This document shows, piece after piece, positions 16,444-25,465 of a stretch of 64,000 bases of DNA (its first letter is position 1; every line of letters begins with the position of its first letter). A program made the translations under genes and the position numbers. The notes beneath the pieces are model-generated. The model made no database searches, was not told where the DNA came from, and was given only the letters and a program-made list of their open reading frames with translations. The stretch is from Massilia kyonggiensis (GTDB taxonomy: Bacteria > Pseudomonadota > Gammaproteobacteria > Burkholderiales > Burkholderiaceae_D): NCBI RefSeq assembly GCF_024756235.1, contig NZ_JANUGY010000004.1, forward strand, positions 124,001 through 188,000, in the 5' to 3' direction.

Positions 16444-17611
16444 GCTGCACCTCCCCCTCGTCGTCCTGGCTGTACCTGCGCGTACGCATGCCGAGCGCAT
16501 TCGTATAGACGAGCTCGAGTTTTGCCTCCTGCCCTTCCCAGCAATATTCGTCGGCGGTCCGCGAAAGTGCGTCCTGCAGGGCGCGCGGGTCGCGCGCCAG
16601 CAAGCGCAGCACGCCTTCGCGGATTGCTGCCGGCGAGGCGTCGCGCGTGACTTCGCCGATCCCGTGCCTGCGCACGAACTCGCTCTGCTCGCGGGTTGGC
16701 GAGACCAGCACCGGCTTGTGCGCCATCACGTATTCGAACAGCTTGTTCGGCATGCAGTAGTCGTAGCTGAGCGAAGTGGCCTCGATGACCGACAGCCCGA
16801 AATCGGCCGACGCGGTGTAGTCGAGCAGGCGCTCCGGCGCTACCGCCGGGTGGTAATGGATGCCGGCGCGGTGCGCGGCTTCGCCGGCAATCCAGTCCGC
16901 CAGCGGGCCGTAACCCATCACGACCAGCGCCGCGCGCCCGGCCAGGCCGGCAAACGCGTCGACCAGGTTGCGGATTCCGCGCCCCTCGCCGATGAAGCCC
17001 TGGTAGAGGAAGATCGGGATGCCGGCATCGATCGAGTACGTCCTGCGGAAATAATTGGCCGGGTTCACGCTGCGGCGCGGCGGGCAGTTATAGAGCACGG
17101 TGACGTTGCGCAACGCGTATTTGCGCACATACCATTGTTCGATCGCTTGTCCGACGAAGATGCAATGGTCGGCGTGCCGGATCAGGGCGCGTTCGGCCAG
17201 TCGGGTGAGCACCTTGCGCAGACCGCCGAGGCCATTGGTCTCTGTCTCCAGTTCGTGGGCGTCATACACCAGCCTGGCACCGGTGGCGCGCTTCAGCAGC
17301 ACGCCGAGCGGCAGGGTGGCGATACTGTGGCAGTTGACGCACCCGATTTTGTCGTGGCGGTAGCGCCGGTAGACCGCGCGGCTCCAGCCACCGGTGCGCC
17401 TCAGCTTGCCGACGAGTCCGCCTCCGCCGCGCCGTCCGATGCGCACGACCCGGATATTGCCGTGTAGATCCTCGATCGCCGGTACGCCCTCCTGCCCCAC
17501 GCCAACCAGGTCGATGCGGTCGAACAGCGCCAACCGGGAGAGCGAACAGGCTTCGCGCAGGATCCTGCTCTCGTTCAGGAATGGCGACGGATACAGGTGT
17601 ATGTTGATCAA
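16427..17611 (-). CDS. Glycosyltransferase, GT4-like (GT-B fold)
   Basis: 394 aa. The N-terminal half has an acceptor-domain-like fold (INIHLYPSPFLNESRILREACSL, LVYDAHELETETNGL). The C-terminal half carries the donor-binding pattern: FLYQGFIGEGRGIRNLVDAF, a GYGPL motif, and SVIEATSLSYDYCMPNKLFEYVMAHKPVL, which replaces the usual EPxGxxxxEAMAxGxPV. It transfers an unknown sugar in repeat-unit assembly, in the cytoplasm. TTG 17611 was chosen because GAGGGAGGAACC lies directly before it and the longer ORF would run into the ligase gene. Its 3' end overlaps hisH2. Confidence 0.83.
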   Translation of the reverse strand: MINIHLYPSPFLNESRILREACSLSRLALFDRIDLVGVGQEGVPAIEDLHGNIRVVRIGRRGGGGLVGKLRRTGGWSRAVYRRYRHDKIGCVNCHSIATLPLGVLLKRATGARLVYDAHELETETNGLGGLRKVLTRLAERALIRHADHCIFVGQAIEQWYVRKYALRNVTVLYNCPPRRSVNPANYFRRTYSIDAGIPIFLYQGFIGEGRGIRNLVDAFAGLAGRAALVVMGYGPLADWIAGEAAHRAGIHYHPAVAPERLLDYTASADFGLSVIEATSLSYDYCMPNKLFEYVMAHKPVLVSPTREQSEFVRRHGIGEVTRDASPAAIREGVLRLLARDPRALQDALSRTADEYCWEGQEAKLELVYTNALGMRTRRYSQDDEGEVQHDLCH

Positions 17612-17627
17612 GGTTCCTCCCTCTACG

Positions 17628-18848
17628 TTAGCGGCGGCTTTCCCGCTGCCGCCTGGTGCTTCGTTCACTGCTTCGATAGTTCGCATAGGCACCCATGGCG
17701 GCGCCGAAAAACATGTCGTCGAAAGTCTTCGCGGTCACCAGCAGGAGCAGTGAGATGCAGATCAGTGACCATGCCAGCAGAAACTGGCCTGACCTGGGCC
17801 GTACCAGCCAACCGCGGCGACACAGTCCGGCCGCGGTGCGTACCAGCATGAACAGCATGTAGACAAAGCCGAAAATGCCGAGGTCGACCCAGGCGGAGAG
17901 GATGTTGTGGGAATACCCGCCCGGCGGATAACTGGCGTAGGCGCCCAGGACCGGGTTCTCCGCAATCGTGCGCAGCGCGTGTTCGGTGAGTTCGTGCCGG
18001 GCAGTCGCGGACGACGACTGGGAGAGGTCGAACAATTCCCACACCCGGCTTTCAGGAAAACGGTTCGCCAGCAGTTGCGGATCGATGCTGGCCAGGCCGG
18101 ACACGAGCAGCACCAGGTACAAAAAAGGCAGCCAGTGCTTCGCGCGATACAGTTCGATCATCGGGTACAGGAACAGCGCCGCCACCAGCTCGCTGCGCGC
18201 ACCGTTCAGGAACAGGGCCGCTGCAGCGATGGCATACAGGACCAGTCGAACCGCCAGCACGCGGGTGAAACAGATGACCGTCACGAACGTCAGGACGTAC
18301 GAGCGGGCGAGCTCCTGGTAGGTCGCGACGCTCTCCGGGCTCGTCGGATCGCCGAACTGCCCGGGCTGGAAACTGCCTTCCTGCGAAAAGAAGAAAATGG
18401 TTGCCGACATCAGCAGCAGGGAGGTCAGTGTCGTCGCGATCGTCCTGCGTTCGGAAAAGTCGCAATGTTTGAAGATCAGGTAGATATTGATGAAATAAAG
18501 AATCGACAACAGGTGCGTCTTGACGATCGTGGCATTGGCGCCAAAGGCCGCGTTGATCGCCACGATTACGAAAAAATAGAACAGGAAAAAGCCGAAGTGC
18601 AGATCGGTCGACGCGACCCGGTAGCCGGACGCCTTGATGGCGAGGTAATACACATGGGCGAGCGGCGGAAACAGTCCGATTGAGACGACCGAGAAATACC
18701 CGCCCAGGACGGCCCCCACCACGCCCATGCCGATCAGCGTCTGGTAGAAAAAGAAGCCGGGGAACAGCAGCAGGAACGCGAGCCGCGCCGGACCTGGCTT
18801 ACGGGGCGTGCCGGCGATGCTGACGGAAGGGGCATAGATGGCGGGCAT
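17628..18848 (-). CDS. O-antigen ligase/polymerase-family membrane protein (Wzy/WaaL-like)
   Basis: 406 aa, about 10-12 hydrophobic segments, with a long periplasmic loop near residues 280-330 (SSATARHELTEHALRTIAENPVLGAYAS...GGYSHNILSAWVDLGIFG). That loop is the Wzy_C signature: an Arg/His pair and NPxxGxG-like sequence before a His-Asn. It either polymerises repeat units or ligates glycan to a carrier; the sequence alone does not decide. Start ATG 18848 with GGCGAG upstream, 11 bp after the deacetylase stop. It is the only polymerase/ligase candidate in the operon. Confidence 0.82.
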   Translation of the reverse strand: MPAIYAPSVSIAGTPRKPGPARLAFLLLFPGFFFYQTLIGMGVVGAVLGGYFSVVSIGLFPPLAHVYYLAIKASGYRVASTDLHFGFFLFYFFVIVAINAAFGANATIVKTHLLSILYFINIYLIFKHCDFSERRTIATTLTSLLLMSATIFFFSQEGSFQPGQFGDPTSPESVATYQELARSYVLTFVTVICFTRVLAVRLVLYAIAAAALFLNGARSELVAALFLYPMIELYRAKHWLPFLYLVLLVSGLASIDPQLLANRFPESRVWELFDLSQSSSATARHELTEHALRTIAENPVLGAYASYPPGGYSHNILSAWVDLGIFGFVYMLFMLVRTAAGLCRRGWLVRPRSGQFLLAWSLICISLLLLVTAKTFDDMFFGAAMGAYANYRSSERSTRRQRESRR

Positions 18849-18859
18849 GGTCGGCTCGC

Positions 18860-20218
18860 CTATTGGATGAGGTCGCAATACATCACCCGGTCATCTTCGC
18901 CCGCGAACGACGAGTTATGCCAGAGCAGCGTGAAGTTGCCATCGAAACGGGCGCATATCTGCTTGTAGCGCCGCATCGCGGCAAGCGCCCGTTCGCCGTG
19001 GCCCAGTCCCATGTTGGGCGCGTCGATCACGGCATTTTCCATGACGACCAGCGGTCGTTGCTTCACCGTGAGCGGCCGGCGCCCGACCAGGTCGTACATC
19101 GTAAATTCGTGGCAGCTTCCCGTGCGAAATCCAGCGATCGTCGGGTAAGACAGGGTGCTGTCGTAAGTCAGCCCGTTCGATGCCCACAGCTGCGGCGTGT
19201 TCCGCACGTCCCACCGCAGGTAGTGCTGGCGCCCGCCCAGCTCGTCCTGGCGGATGCCTTCCTGGTGGATGGCGCGCCGCAGGGCTGCGGCCGAGCGCGC
19301 AAACGCGTCCGGATGCCGGTAGGTGTTATAGCCGGGGTGTATGCCGATCAGGTGGCCGCGCGCATGTACGGTGCGCAGCAGTTCGCGCATGCGCATGTGG
19401 TCGATGCCCGGCGCATTGTCCATCGTGCTGTCGGTCCGCTCGGGAATGAAGTTGAACGTGACCTGATTGCCGGCCTTCTCGTTCACGTCCATCATCCACG
19501 ACAACGCATGCCAGTAAGGGTCCCGTGCCTGGTTCCCGCGCCTGACTGCCCAGTAATTGCGCGCGGTTTCAAGCAGCGCGCCCGGCGACCGTTCCCGTAC
19601 CGCGCGGCCGACCAGCCGCTTGCCGAGGCGCGACATCGATGCGCAGGCCGGATCGAACGGCATGTCGACGTCGCAGCTGATCAGCTTGCGCGCGACCCGT
19701 CGCTTCCTGGCGAGCGTGGGCCACACCCTGTGGATGGCCGCCCACAGAATTTCGACGTACTCGTCCACGATCGGGCGATCGAGAAAACCCTGGCGCACTG
19801 CGAGCGACAGGTTGGCGGGGAAACGCCCGTGTCCGTCGCGCGCGGGACTCACCGATTCCTCGTAGCGCGCGAGCATGAAGAACGCCGATCCGAAGACATC
19901 GAGCGAAAGCGCGGCATTGCCGCCGGCGTCGAACGTAAAACCTGGCGCGCCGAACAGCACCGGGACACTCGCCTCGCACAGACGCGCATCGAGACCGCTG
20001 CAGCCGACGATCCAGCGCCGCGGACGTGCGTCCGGGTTCGTGTACCCGGCAAAGAAGGCGTCCGGCAGGCGCAGCGTCCTGCCAGCCGCGCTGATGCGCA
20101 CGGTGTCCGCGTGGTCGAATGCGAGCTCGTAATCGAGGCCCAGGAATTCGCCGAGCAGAACCTGGCAGATCCAGCTGCGCTCAGGACGCTGAGTTTCCGG
20201 TAGCGAGATACGCAGCAT
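18860..20218 (-). CDS. Polysaccharide deacetylase-like protein with DUF7033 domain
   Basis: 452 aa. The N-terminal ~150 residues contain LSLDVFGSAFFMLARYEE, characteristic of the DUF7033 domain found in exopolysaccharide clusters. The C-terminal part is an NodB-like fold: LISCDVDMPF (first metal Asp pair), GHLIGIHPGYNTY (His-x3-His-like metal ligands), and LTYDSTLSYPTIAGFRTGSCHEF. It probably removes acetyl groups from polysaccharide or its precursor. No signal peptide is present, so it acts in the cytoplasm or at the inner face. The start overlaps the preceding GNAT stop (TGATG), indicating coupling. Confidence 0.8.
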   Translation of the reverse strand: MLRISLPETQRPERSWICQVLLGEFLGLDYELAFDHADTVRISAAGRTLRLPDAFFAGYTNPDARPRRWIVGCSGLDARLCEASVPVLFGAPGFTFDAGGNAALSLDVFGSAFFMLARYEESVSPARDGHGRFPANLSLAVRQGFLDRPIVDEYVEILWAAIHRVWPTLARKRRVARKLISCDVDMPFDPACASMSRLGKRLVGRAVRERSPGALLETARNYWAVRRGNQARDPYWHALSWMMDVNEKAGNQVTFNFIPERTDSTMDNAPGIDHMRMRELLRTVHARGHLIGIHPGYNTYRHPDAFARSAAALRRAIHQEGIRQDELGGRQHYLRWDVRNTPQLWASNGLTYDSTLSYPTIAGFRTGSCHEFTMYDLVGRRPLTVKQRPLVVMENAVIDAPNMGLGHGERALAAMRRYKQICARFDGNFTLLWHNSSFAGEDDRVMYCDLIQ

Positions 20219-21264
20219 CAGTTTTTCCCGGGGAGTGACAGCAGGCCTTGGCGCAGGGTCAGCAGCCGCGACGGGGTTTTGCTGATGTGAAAATATGGGA
20301 CATGGGTGCCGCCGAAGCCGCGCAGGTAGTTCTCGAAGGGCTCGATCATCGAACCACAGAAGTTGTATTGGCGAGTCACGCCGGCGGCGTGGCGCAGCGA
20401 CTCCCATACGCAAAGGCTGTTGCCGTCGCTCCCGCGGTAGGCTGGGTCCGTGCCCGAGATCAGGCCGTAGGCGCTGTGTTCGTCCCAGACGATGTAGCAG
20501 GCCGCATGGGCGGTGCCGTCCGGATCGACCGCGCAGAACACCTTGCTGCAGCCGCGCGGCCGGCAAGCGGCGTCGAGGCGCCGGACGAAGTCGTCGGGAT
20601 ACGGTGGCGGCAAGCCCTGGCGCGCGAAGGTCTTGCGGTTCAGGTCGAGAAGCAGGTCCAGCGGGACGTCGGTGCGGACTTGCAGCTGGTATTGCTTCCG
20701 GGCCTTGGTGATTGCGCGGCGCGTCTTGCCTTCGAATCCGGTCCACAATTTGTCGGTGTCGGTCAATTCGGGCAGGACGAAGGTGTAATACGTGGTTTGC
20801 CGGAAGCCGTTCCAGAAGAAAGGCTGCCAGTTCCGGACACCGGGATGCCAGGTCTGCGCGAAGTGATCGAATCGGGGCAGTTGATCGATCAGCGCTTGCA
20901 TGACTTCCTTGTCGTTGCTCAATTGCGCCGCCTGCCTGCCCCCGGTCGGCCGCAACCAGGGGCCGAGCACGGGCGTCAGCGCGGGCTGCGTGACGATCTT
21001 CATGCCGTAGCGGCTGCGGATCACATAAGGCATGGCCGCGAGCACTTCGCTGCCTTTCTTGACGAGCGCGACATCCCAGCCGTCCGGACCCGCTGCCGCG
21101 TCCAGCCACCAATCGCGGGAAAACAGGGGCAACGAAGGTGTCTGGGCGCAGAACCGGCGGTACGAGTCCTTTGGCGAGGCGTTGTCGTCCGTGGCCTGAG
21201 CAAGCTCCTTCAGGCGCGGCTGCTTCACCTCGGACTGCGGCGTCTTGGGCGGGATAGTCGTCAT
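20218..21264 (-). CDS. GNAT/FemAB-like acetyltransferase, copy 2
   Basis: 348 aa. The fold is BioF2/FemAB-like (acetyltransferase_6): PLFSRDWWLDAAAGPDGWDVALV near the N-terminus and TPVLGPWLRP, ending with YNFCGSMIEPFENYLRGFGGTHVPYF and TPSRLLTLRQGL. The family transfers acyl or aminoacyl groups and recurs in PEP-CTERM/EPS clusters. It is a tandem paralogue of the next gene upstream, sharing most of these motifs in order. The start overlaps that gene's stop (ATGA). A role in acylating an amino sugar of the repeat unit is inferred from context. Confidence 0.8.
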   Translation of the reverse strand: MTTIPPKTPQSEVKQPRLKELAQATDDNASPKDSYRRFCAQTPSLPLFSRDWWLDAAAGPDGWDVALVKKGSEVLAAMPYVIRSRYGMKIVTQPALTPVLGPWLRPTGGRQAAQLSNDKEVMQALIDQLPRFDHFAQTWHPGVRNWQPFFWNGFRQTTYYTFVLPELTDTDKLWTGFEGKTRRAITKARKQYQLQVRTDVPLDLLLDLNRKTFARQGLPPPYPDDFVRRLDAACRPRGCSKVFCAVDPDGTAHAACYIVWDEHSAYGLISGTDPAYRGSDGNSLCVWESLRHAAGVTRQYNFCGSMIEPFENYLRGFGGTHVPYFHISKTPSRLLTLRQGLLSLPGKN

Positions 21265-22325
21265 CGGGCAGGCTTTCGGTTAAAGGAGCGATCCTGGTGT
21301 CCGCTGGCGAGAGCCGAGATCAGCCCGCGGCGCAGGCGCAGCAGCCGCGAGGGGGTTTGGGTAAGCGTGAAAACCGGTGCCTGCTCCGTCCCGAAGCTGC
21401 GGACATAGGGTTCGATCGACGGATTCATGTTCCCGAGGAAATCGTATTTCGGGGCAACGGTGGCACTGAACTTGATGGCTTCCCATTGGCAGACACTGGG
21501 TGCCTGGGTATGGTGCGTGTCAGGGTCGGAACCCTTCAACAGCGCATATGCACAATTGTCGTCCCACACCGTATAGGTAGCGGCGTAATGCCGGCCAGCC
21601 TCGTCGACGACGACGTGAAGCTTGCGCCGCTTGTGTTCGACACACGCGGCGTCCAGGCGGCGCAGGCAATCATCGGTGAACGCCTGCGCGACACCGCGGT
21701 TTCCGATCGTCATCTTGTGCAGGGCCAGGAACGCGTCGAGCGGCAGGTCATCGCGCACCCGCAGATTGTGCCGCGCGAGAGCCGTCCTGCAATGCTTGCG
21801 GCGGCTCGGATCGACCCTGTGCCAGACGCTGTCCAGGTCGTCCAGCCCGGAAATGACGTAGGTGTATTCGGTCGACTGGCTGAAACCGTTCCAGTAGAAC
21901 GGCAGCCAGTTCGAAAAGTCCTTGCTGCAGGTCTGCGTGAAATGGTCGAACCGGGGCAGCTGTTCGATCAGTGACTGCATGATTTTTTGTTGGTTGCTCA
22001 GTCTGCTGCTTGGACTGCCCAGGTCGACGCGTATCCACGGACCGAGTACCGGGGTCAACGGCGGGTGCTGGATCACCTCCATGCCGTACCGCCGCGCGAC
22101 GCAGAACGGCATGGCGCCGACGATGCGTCCGTTCGCCTTCGCCAGCGCGACGTCCCAGCCGTCCGGCCCCGCCACGGCGTCAAGCCACCAGGCGTTTGAA
22201 AACAGCGGAATCGACGGCTCGGTCGTGCACAGGTTCCGATACTCGGCTTTGTTCAGCAGAGTATCGGAGCCGCGCCGCGCATTCTCGTCTTCTGCCCCGG
22301 TCAACCCTTGAATGACTGCATCCAT
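21261..22325 (-). CDS. GNAT/FemAB-like acetyltransferase, copy 1
   Basis: 354 aa. Same architecture as its downstream neighbour: PLFSNAWWLDAVAGPDGWDVALAKANG, TPVLGPWIRVDLG, LPRFDHFTQTC, YWNGFSQSTEYTYVI, and YDFLGNMNPSIEPYVRSFGTEQAPVFTLTQTPSRLLRLRRGL. The two proteins align end to end but differ in many positions, so the duplication is old and both are intact. A role in modifying the polysaccharide repeat unit is inferred. It is second in the operon, 45 bp after the flippase stop. Confidence 0.8.
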   Translation of the reverse strand: MDAVIQGLTGAEDENARRGSDTLLNKAEYRNLCTTEPSIPLFSNAWWLDAVAGPDGWDVALAKANGRIVGAMPFCVARRYGMEVIQHPPLTPVLGPWIRVDLGSPSSRLSNQQKIMQSLIEQLPRFDHFTQTCSKDFSNWLPFYWNGFSQSTEYTYVISGLDDLDSVWHRVDPSRRKHCRTALARHNLRVRDDLPLDAFLALHKMTIGNRGVAQAFTDDCLRRLDAACVEHKRRKLHVVVDEAGRHYAATYTVWDDNCAYALLKGSDPDTHHTQAPSVCQWEAIKFSATVAPKYDFLGNMNPSIEPYVRSFGTEQAPVFTLTQTPSRLLRLRRGLISALASGHQDRSFNRKPAR

Positions 22326-22369
22326 TGCTTGTCCCCGTCATGAAACAATGATTGAAACTCCGAAGCCGA

Positions 22370-23671
22370 TCAAGGCGTCTGGCTGCTCCGTTTTCGAATG
22401 TCACCATCGCAGGCGAATTTATATGAAGCAATAAGATTCGCGAGATCAAATACGCCGTAGACAATTACAAAGCCGACGATCACCATTTTCTCGTCCAGGC
22501 GGATGAGATAATGTGTTGCCGCCATGACCATCAGGCAAAGCAACATCCCCAGCTGCCATAAGAATTCGAATCGATTCTTCTGGGCGATTATCGCAACCAG
22601 GCTCAAAGGGTTACTGATGAAGCGCAGGTAAAACATGGGACACATCAGCCGGGCATATTCGCCCGCAACACGCCACTTTTCGCCAAATACTAGTGAAAAT
22701 AGCGAGGGGGCAAAAAACAGCAGGATCAGGAACGGGGGTGTCGCAACCGTCACAAGTTTTTTGAATGTCGAAATAAATATCAACCGGCAACGTTGCCCGG
22801 CTAAAAAAGATTCGCCGATCTCCTGCCTGAACACATCCCCTATCGAGCCTGATATCAATGACAGCGGCAATCCGACCGCCCTCTCTGCCAGCATGAAAAA
22901 ACCCGACGCGGCCAGACCGAACGCGGCATTGATGAATATCGTGGGCAGCTGGACCGACACCGCACCCAGCGTATGGGCCGGGACCAGGTATTGCGGACAA
23001 CTTCGGTAACGCTTCGCGAGCGCCAGCATCCTGCGTTTGTCGATACCACGCCAGAAGTGCGGACAGTGGCGGCGCACCATGCTTGCCATCATTCCCGCAG
23101 CCAGGGCCTGGCCCGACACGCTTCCGACCACCAGCCCGCCGGCGCCGGCGCGGAGCAGCCCGAGGCCAAGCTGCACCGCCGAGGTCCCGCCGCTGTGGAG
23201 CACTTGCCGATGCGCCATCAAAAGATACAGTTTGTGACGGTTGCTCCAATGTTTTAGATTCGAGTAAATTCCATTGAGAAAAACTGCCAAGGGAACGAAA
23301 TACAGCCAGAAAGCCATCGATTCGTTTCCCAGCGCTTTCGCCATCGGCTCGCTCAATATGCAGGCGAGTGCAAACAGGGCGACGCTGACAATCAGGTTGA
23401 TCGTGATCGACAATGCGGCAATATTGGTGGCGTCGACATCCTTGCGCGGCAGCATGATCGCGAATTCATAACGCCCTGTGGCCAGCACCGACAAGCTCGA
23501 TACGACCGAAACAAAGAGTGCGAGAACGCCAAATTGTTCCGGCGGGTAAAGGCGCGACAGGATCGGCGTTACCGCGAGCGGAATAAGCTGTGCGAGCCCG
23601 GTGCCCGTCATCAGGGTCACCACATTGCGGTTGAATTCCCCCTGGAAGAACACTCTGACGCTATTTAACAT
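22370..23671 (-). CDS. Oligosaccharide flippase, Wzx-like
   Basis: 433 aa with about 12 to 14 hydrophobic segments in the MOP/polysaccharide-synthase pattern (TGTGLAQLIPLAVTPILSRLYPPEQFGVLALF at the N-terminus, a common Wzx opening). It moves lipid-linked repeat units across the inner membrane for polymerisation. It is the first gene of the operon. ATG 23671 (MLNSVRVFF) fits the family; the frame extends to GTG 23731, which would run into a dyad and has no RBS. This gene and the region before it are visibly more AT-rich than the rest of the window, suggesting acquired DNA. Confidence 0.83.
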   Translation of the reverse strand: MLNSVRVFFQGEFNRNVVTLMTGTGLAQLIPLAVTPILSRLYPPEQFGVLALFVSVVSSLSVLATGRYEFAIMLPRKDVDATNIAALSITINLIVSVALFALACILSEPMAKALGNESMAFWLYFVPLAVFLNGIYSNLKHWSNRHKLYLLMAHRQVLHSGGTSAVQLGLGLLRAGAGGLVVGSVSGQALAAGMMASMVRRHCPHFWRGIDKRRMLALAKRYRSCPQYLVPAHTLGAVSVQLPTIFINAAFGLAASGFFMLAERAVGLPLSLISGSIGDVFRQEIGESFLAGQRCRLIFISTFKKLVTVATPPFLILLFFAPSLFSLVFGEKWRVAGEYARLMCPMFYLRFISNPLSLVAIIAQKNRFEFLWQLGMLLCLMVMAATHYLIRLDEKMVIVGFVIVYGVFDLANLIASYKFACDGDIRKRSSQTP

Positions 23672-23724
23672 GGACGTGTTCGCTTTAGTGCCTAACGGAA
23701 TGAAAACAGGCGCTGCATCAGGCC

Positions 23725-23742
23725 GTGACACTCAAGTGTTAC
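23725..23742. promoter_or_regulatory. Dyad upstream of the polysaccharide operon
   Basis: GTGACACT-CA-AGTGTTAC is an 8-bp inverted repeat with one mismatch; its core ACACT-CA-AGTGT is perfect. It lies 54-71 bp upstream of the flippase start, in the only long gap before the nine-gene operon. It is a candidate operator. Confidence 0.35.
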
Positions 23743-23959
23743 ATGGGCCCGAACGATACGAAATGAGATACTCCTATTTGGTCAGAATTAGCTTTTTGAT
23801 ACCACTCAAGCCTTCAGGTCGCGACGCCGCTGGTTCTTCGGCTGACCGCCATCAACAACGTCCGGTCCGTTTGTCACGATAGTGAACGGCGCAGGAATGG
23901 CGCCTGCCCTTCTGCCGGTTCCAGCGCTGCAAGCTATTTCAATGGAAAGGAGTCAAGCC

Positions 23960-25465
23960 GTGAAACATTCTGCTATCGAAATCGGGACTCAGCTGGAGGC
24001 CGCGGCGCCCCAGCTCAGGACCGTGGAGACGATGCTGCAAGACATGGAGAGCAATGTGGCGCCGAATGCGCGGGCGGTCGCGCAAGGAAAATCGAAGCCG
24101 TTCCTGCCGACGATGCCTGCCGCCGAGTACGAAGAACTCAAGATGAAGCTGCGCGCGGATGCCAAATTGGCCGGGAAGCCCGCCGACGCCGAGCTGGAAG
24201 CCGAAGCCGAAGCCGAAGCCGAGGCCCCCCCCCGTGCGGCGATCGTCCTCGTGGGCCCGAATTTCGCGGGCGCGACGGACGTCGATGGCCTGATTCCGCC
24301 GGATACGCATGGCGCGGTGGGCCTCGACCATTTTGTCGAGGTGACGAACTCGCACATCGACATCTTTTTGCGTGCCAATCCCAGCCAGCGCACGAGCATC
24401 TCGCTGGCGGCCTTCTTCGGCTATACGATCCGCGTGCTGTTCGATCCGCGCGCCGTGTACGACAGTGTGTGGAACCGCTGGGTCGTCACGGCGGACGCCT
24501 TCCAGGAGTCGAGCACGCGCCAGCTCTTTTTCGTCGCGATTTCCACGACGTCGAACCCGCTCGGCTCGTATTTCATCTACGCGCTAAACGTGACCTTCAA
24601 CGCCGGCGACTTCTGGGACTACCCGCAGCTCGGCTACGACCAGGACTCGATCATTATCACCGCCAACGTGTTCACGTCCTCCGGCGGATTCCGGGGCGCC
24701 GACATGTTCGCGGTGGCGAAGGCCCGCCTGTACAACGGGCTGGGTTTCTCGGTTCCGGTGTTCACGGGCTTGCGCGCCACGCTCGCGCCGCCGATCGTGC
24801 TCGACCAGAATGCACGCACTTACCTGATCGCCGCGTCGGGCGGCAGCAGCCTGAGTCTGTACACGCTGACCAACTCGAGCAGGCCGAACGCGATCCAGCT
24901 GACCGGGCCGGTGAACGTGGCGGTGCCGGCCTATACCGCCCCGCCCGATGCGCCGCAGCCGGGCACGACCGACCGGCTGGACACGCTCGACGGCCGCTTC
25001 GTCAACGCCAGCACGCAAACCGGCGACTTCCTGTGGCAGGTCCATACGATCAACCTGGTGGGCTATGCGGCACCCAAGTTCTACCAGATCAATACGGCCA
25101 CCAGTTCGCTCGTCCAAAGCGCGTTTTTCTTCGGGACGTCGACGTCGTTCGACTTCAATGCCTCGATCGCGGCCAACAGCGCGAACGACATCTACGTGAC
25201 CTGGACGATGACCGACCCGCCGCGCGGCACCAATGCCCAGGTGCGCTTCTCGGGCTTCGACCACAACAACGGCAGCACCTACGTGCTGAGCCCAGGCATC
25301 GCGGCCTTCACGAGTCCGACGTACTTTACGGGCGGCCGCTGGGGCGATTACTCGGCCGTGACGGTGGATCCGCGCAACACACGGCGCGCGTGGCTGGTCA
25401 ATGAGAATGTCCTGACGAACCACGACTGGGGCAGCCGCATCGTCGGCATCGGCTTCACGGCGTGA
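23960..25465 (+). CDS. Unrecognised 501-aa protein, beta-propeller-like, with AE repeat
   Basis: I cannot name the family. GTG 23960 was chosen because AAAGGAG lies 7 nt upstream; the longer ORF starts lack one. An N-terminal helical region (to about 85) ends in an ELEAEAEAEAEAPP repeat. The rest is beta-rich with motifs common in secreted propeller-type proteins: GLIPPDTHGAVGLDHFVEVTNSHI, FDPRAVYDSVWNRWVVTA, SNPLGSYFIY, FWDYPQLGYDQDSIIITANVF and GRWGDYSAVTVDPRN. The PPDTxGAVG and DYxxxxxDP patterns point to surface or secreted proteins, yet no signal peptide is seen with this start. Its stop abuts that of the next gene in a TGATCA palindrome. Confidence 0.75.
   Translation: MKHSAIEIGTQLEAAAPQLRTVETMLQDMESNVAPNARAVAQGKSKPFLPTMPAAEYEELKMKLRADAKLAGKPADAELEAEAEAEAEAPPRAAIVLVGPNFAGATDVDGLIPPDTHGAVGLDHFVEVTNSHIDIFLRANPSQRTSISLAAFFGYTIRVLFDPRAVYDSVWNRWVVTADAFQESSTRQLFFVAISTTSNPLGSYFIYALNVTFNAGDFWDYPQLGYDQDSIIITANVFTSSGGFRGADMFAVAKARLYNGLGFSVPVFTGLRATLAPPIVLDQNARTYLIAASGGSSLSLYTLTNSSRPNAIQLTGPVNVAVPAYTAPPDAPQPGTTDRLDTLDGRFVNASTQTGDFLWQVHTINLVGYAAPKFYQINTATSSLVQSAFFFGTSTSFDFNASIAANSANDIYVTWTMTDPPRGTNAQVRFSGFDHNNGSTYVLSPGIAAFTSPTYFTGGRWGDYSAVTVDPRNTRRAWLVNENVLTNHDWGSRIVGIGFTA
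24197..24233. repeat. Hexamer repeat followed by a C9 homopolymer, within a gene
   Basis: Four copies of GAAGCC and one GAGGCC (24197-24226) run directly into nine consecutive C (24225-24233). They encode the AEAEAEAEAPP segment. Both are slippage-prone; a one-base change in C9 would shift the frame of about 80 percent of the protein. Confidence 0.8.

Noticed and set aside
23672..23731. GTG start of the flippase 20 codons upstream
   Set aside because: No RBS and it would overlap the dyad; ATG 23671 begins at the usual family N-terminus.
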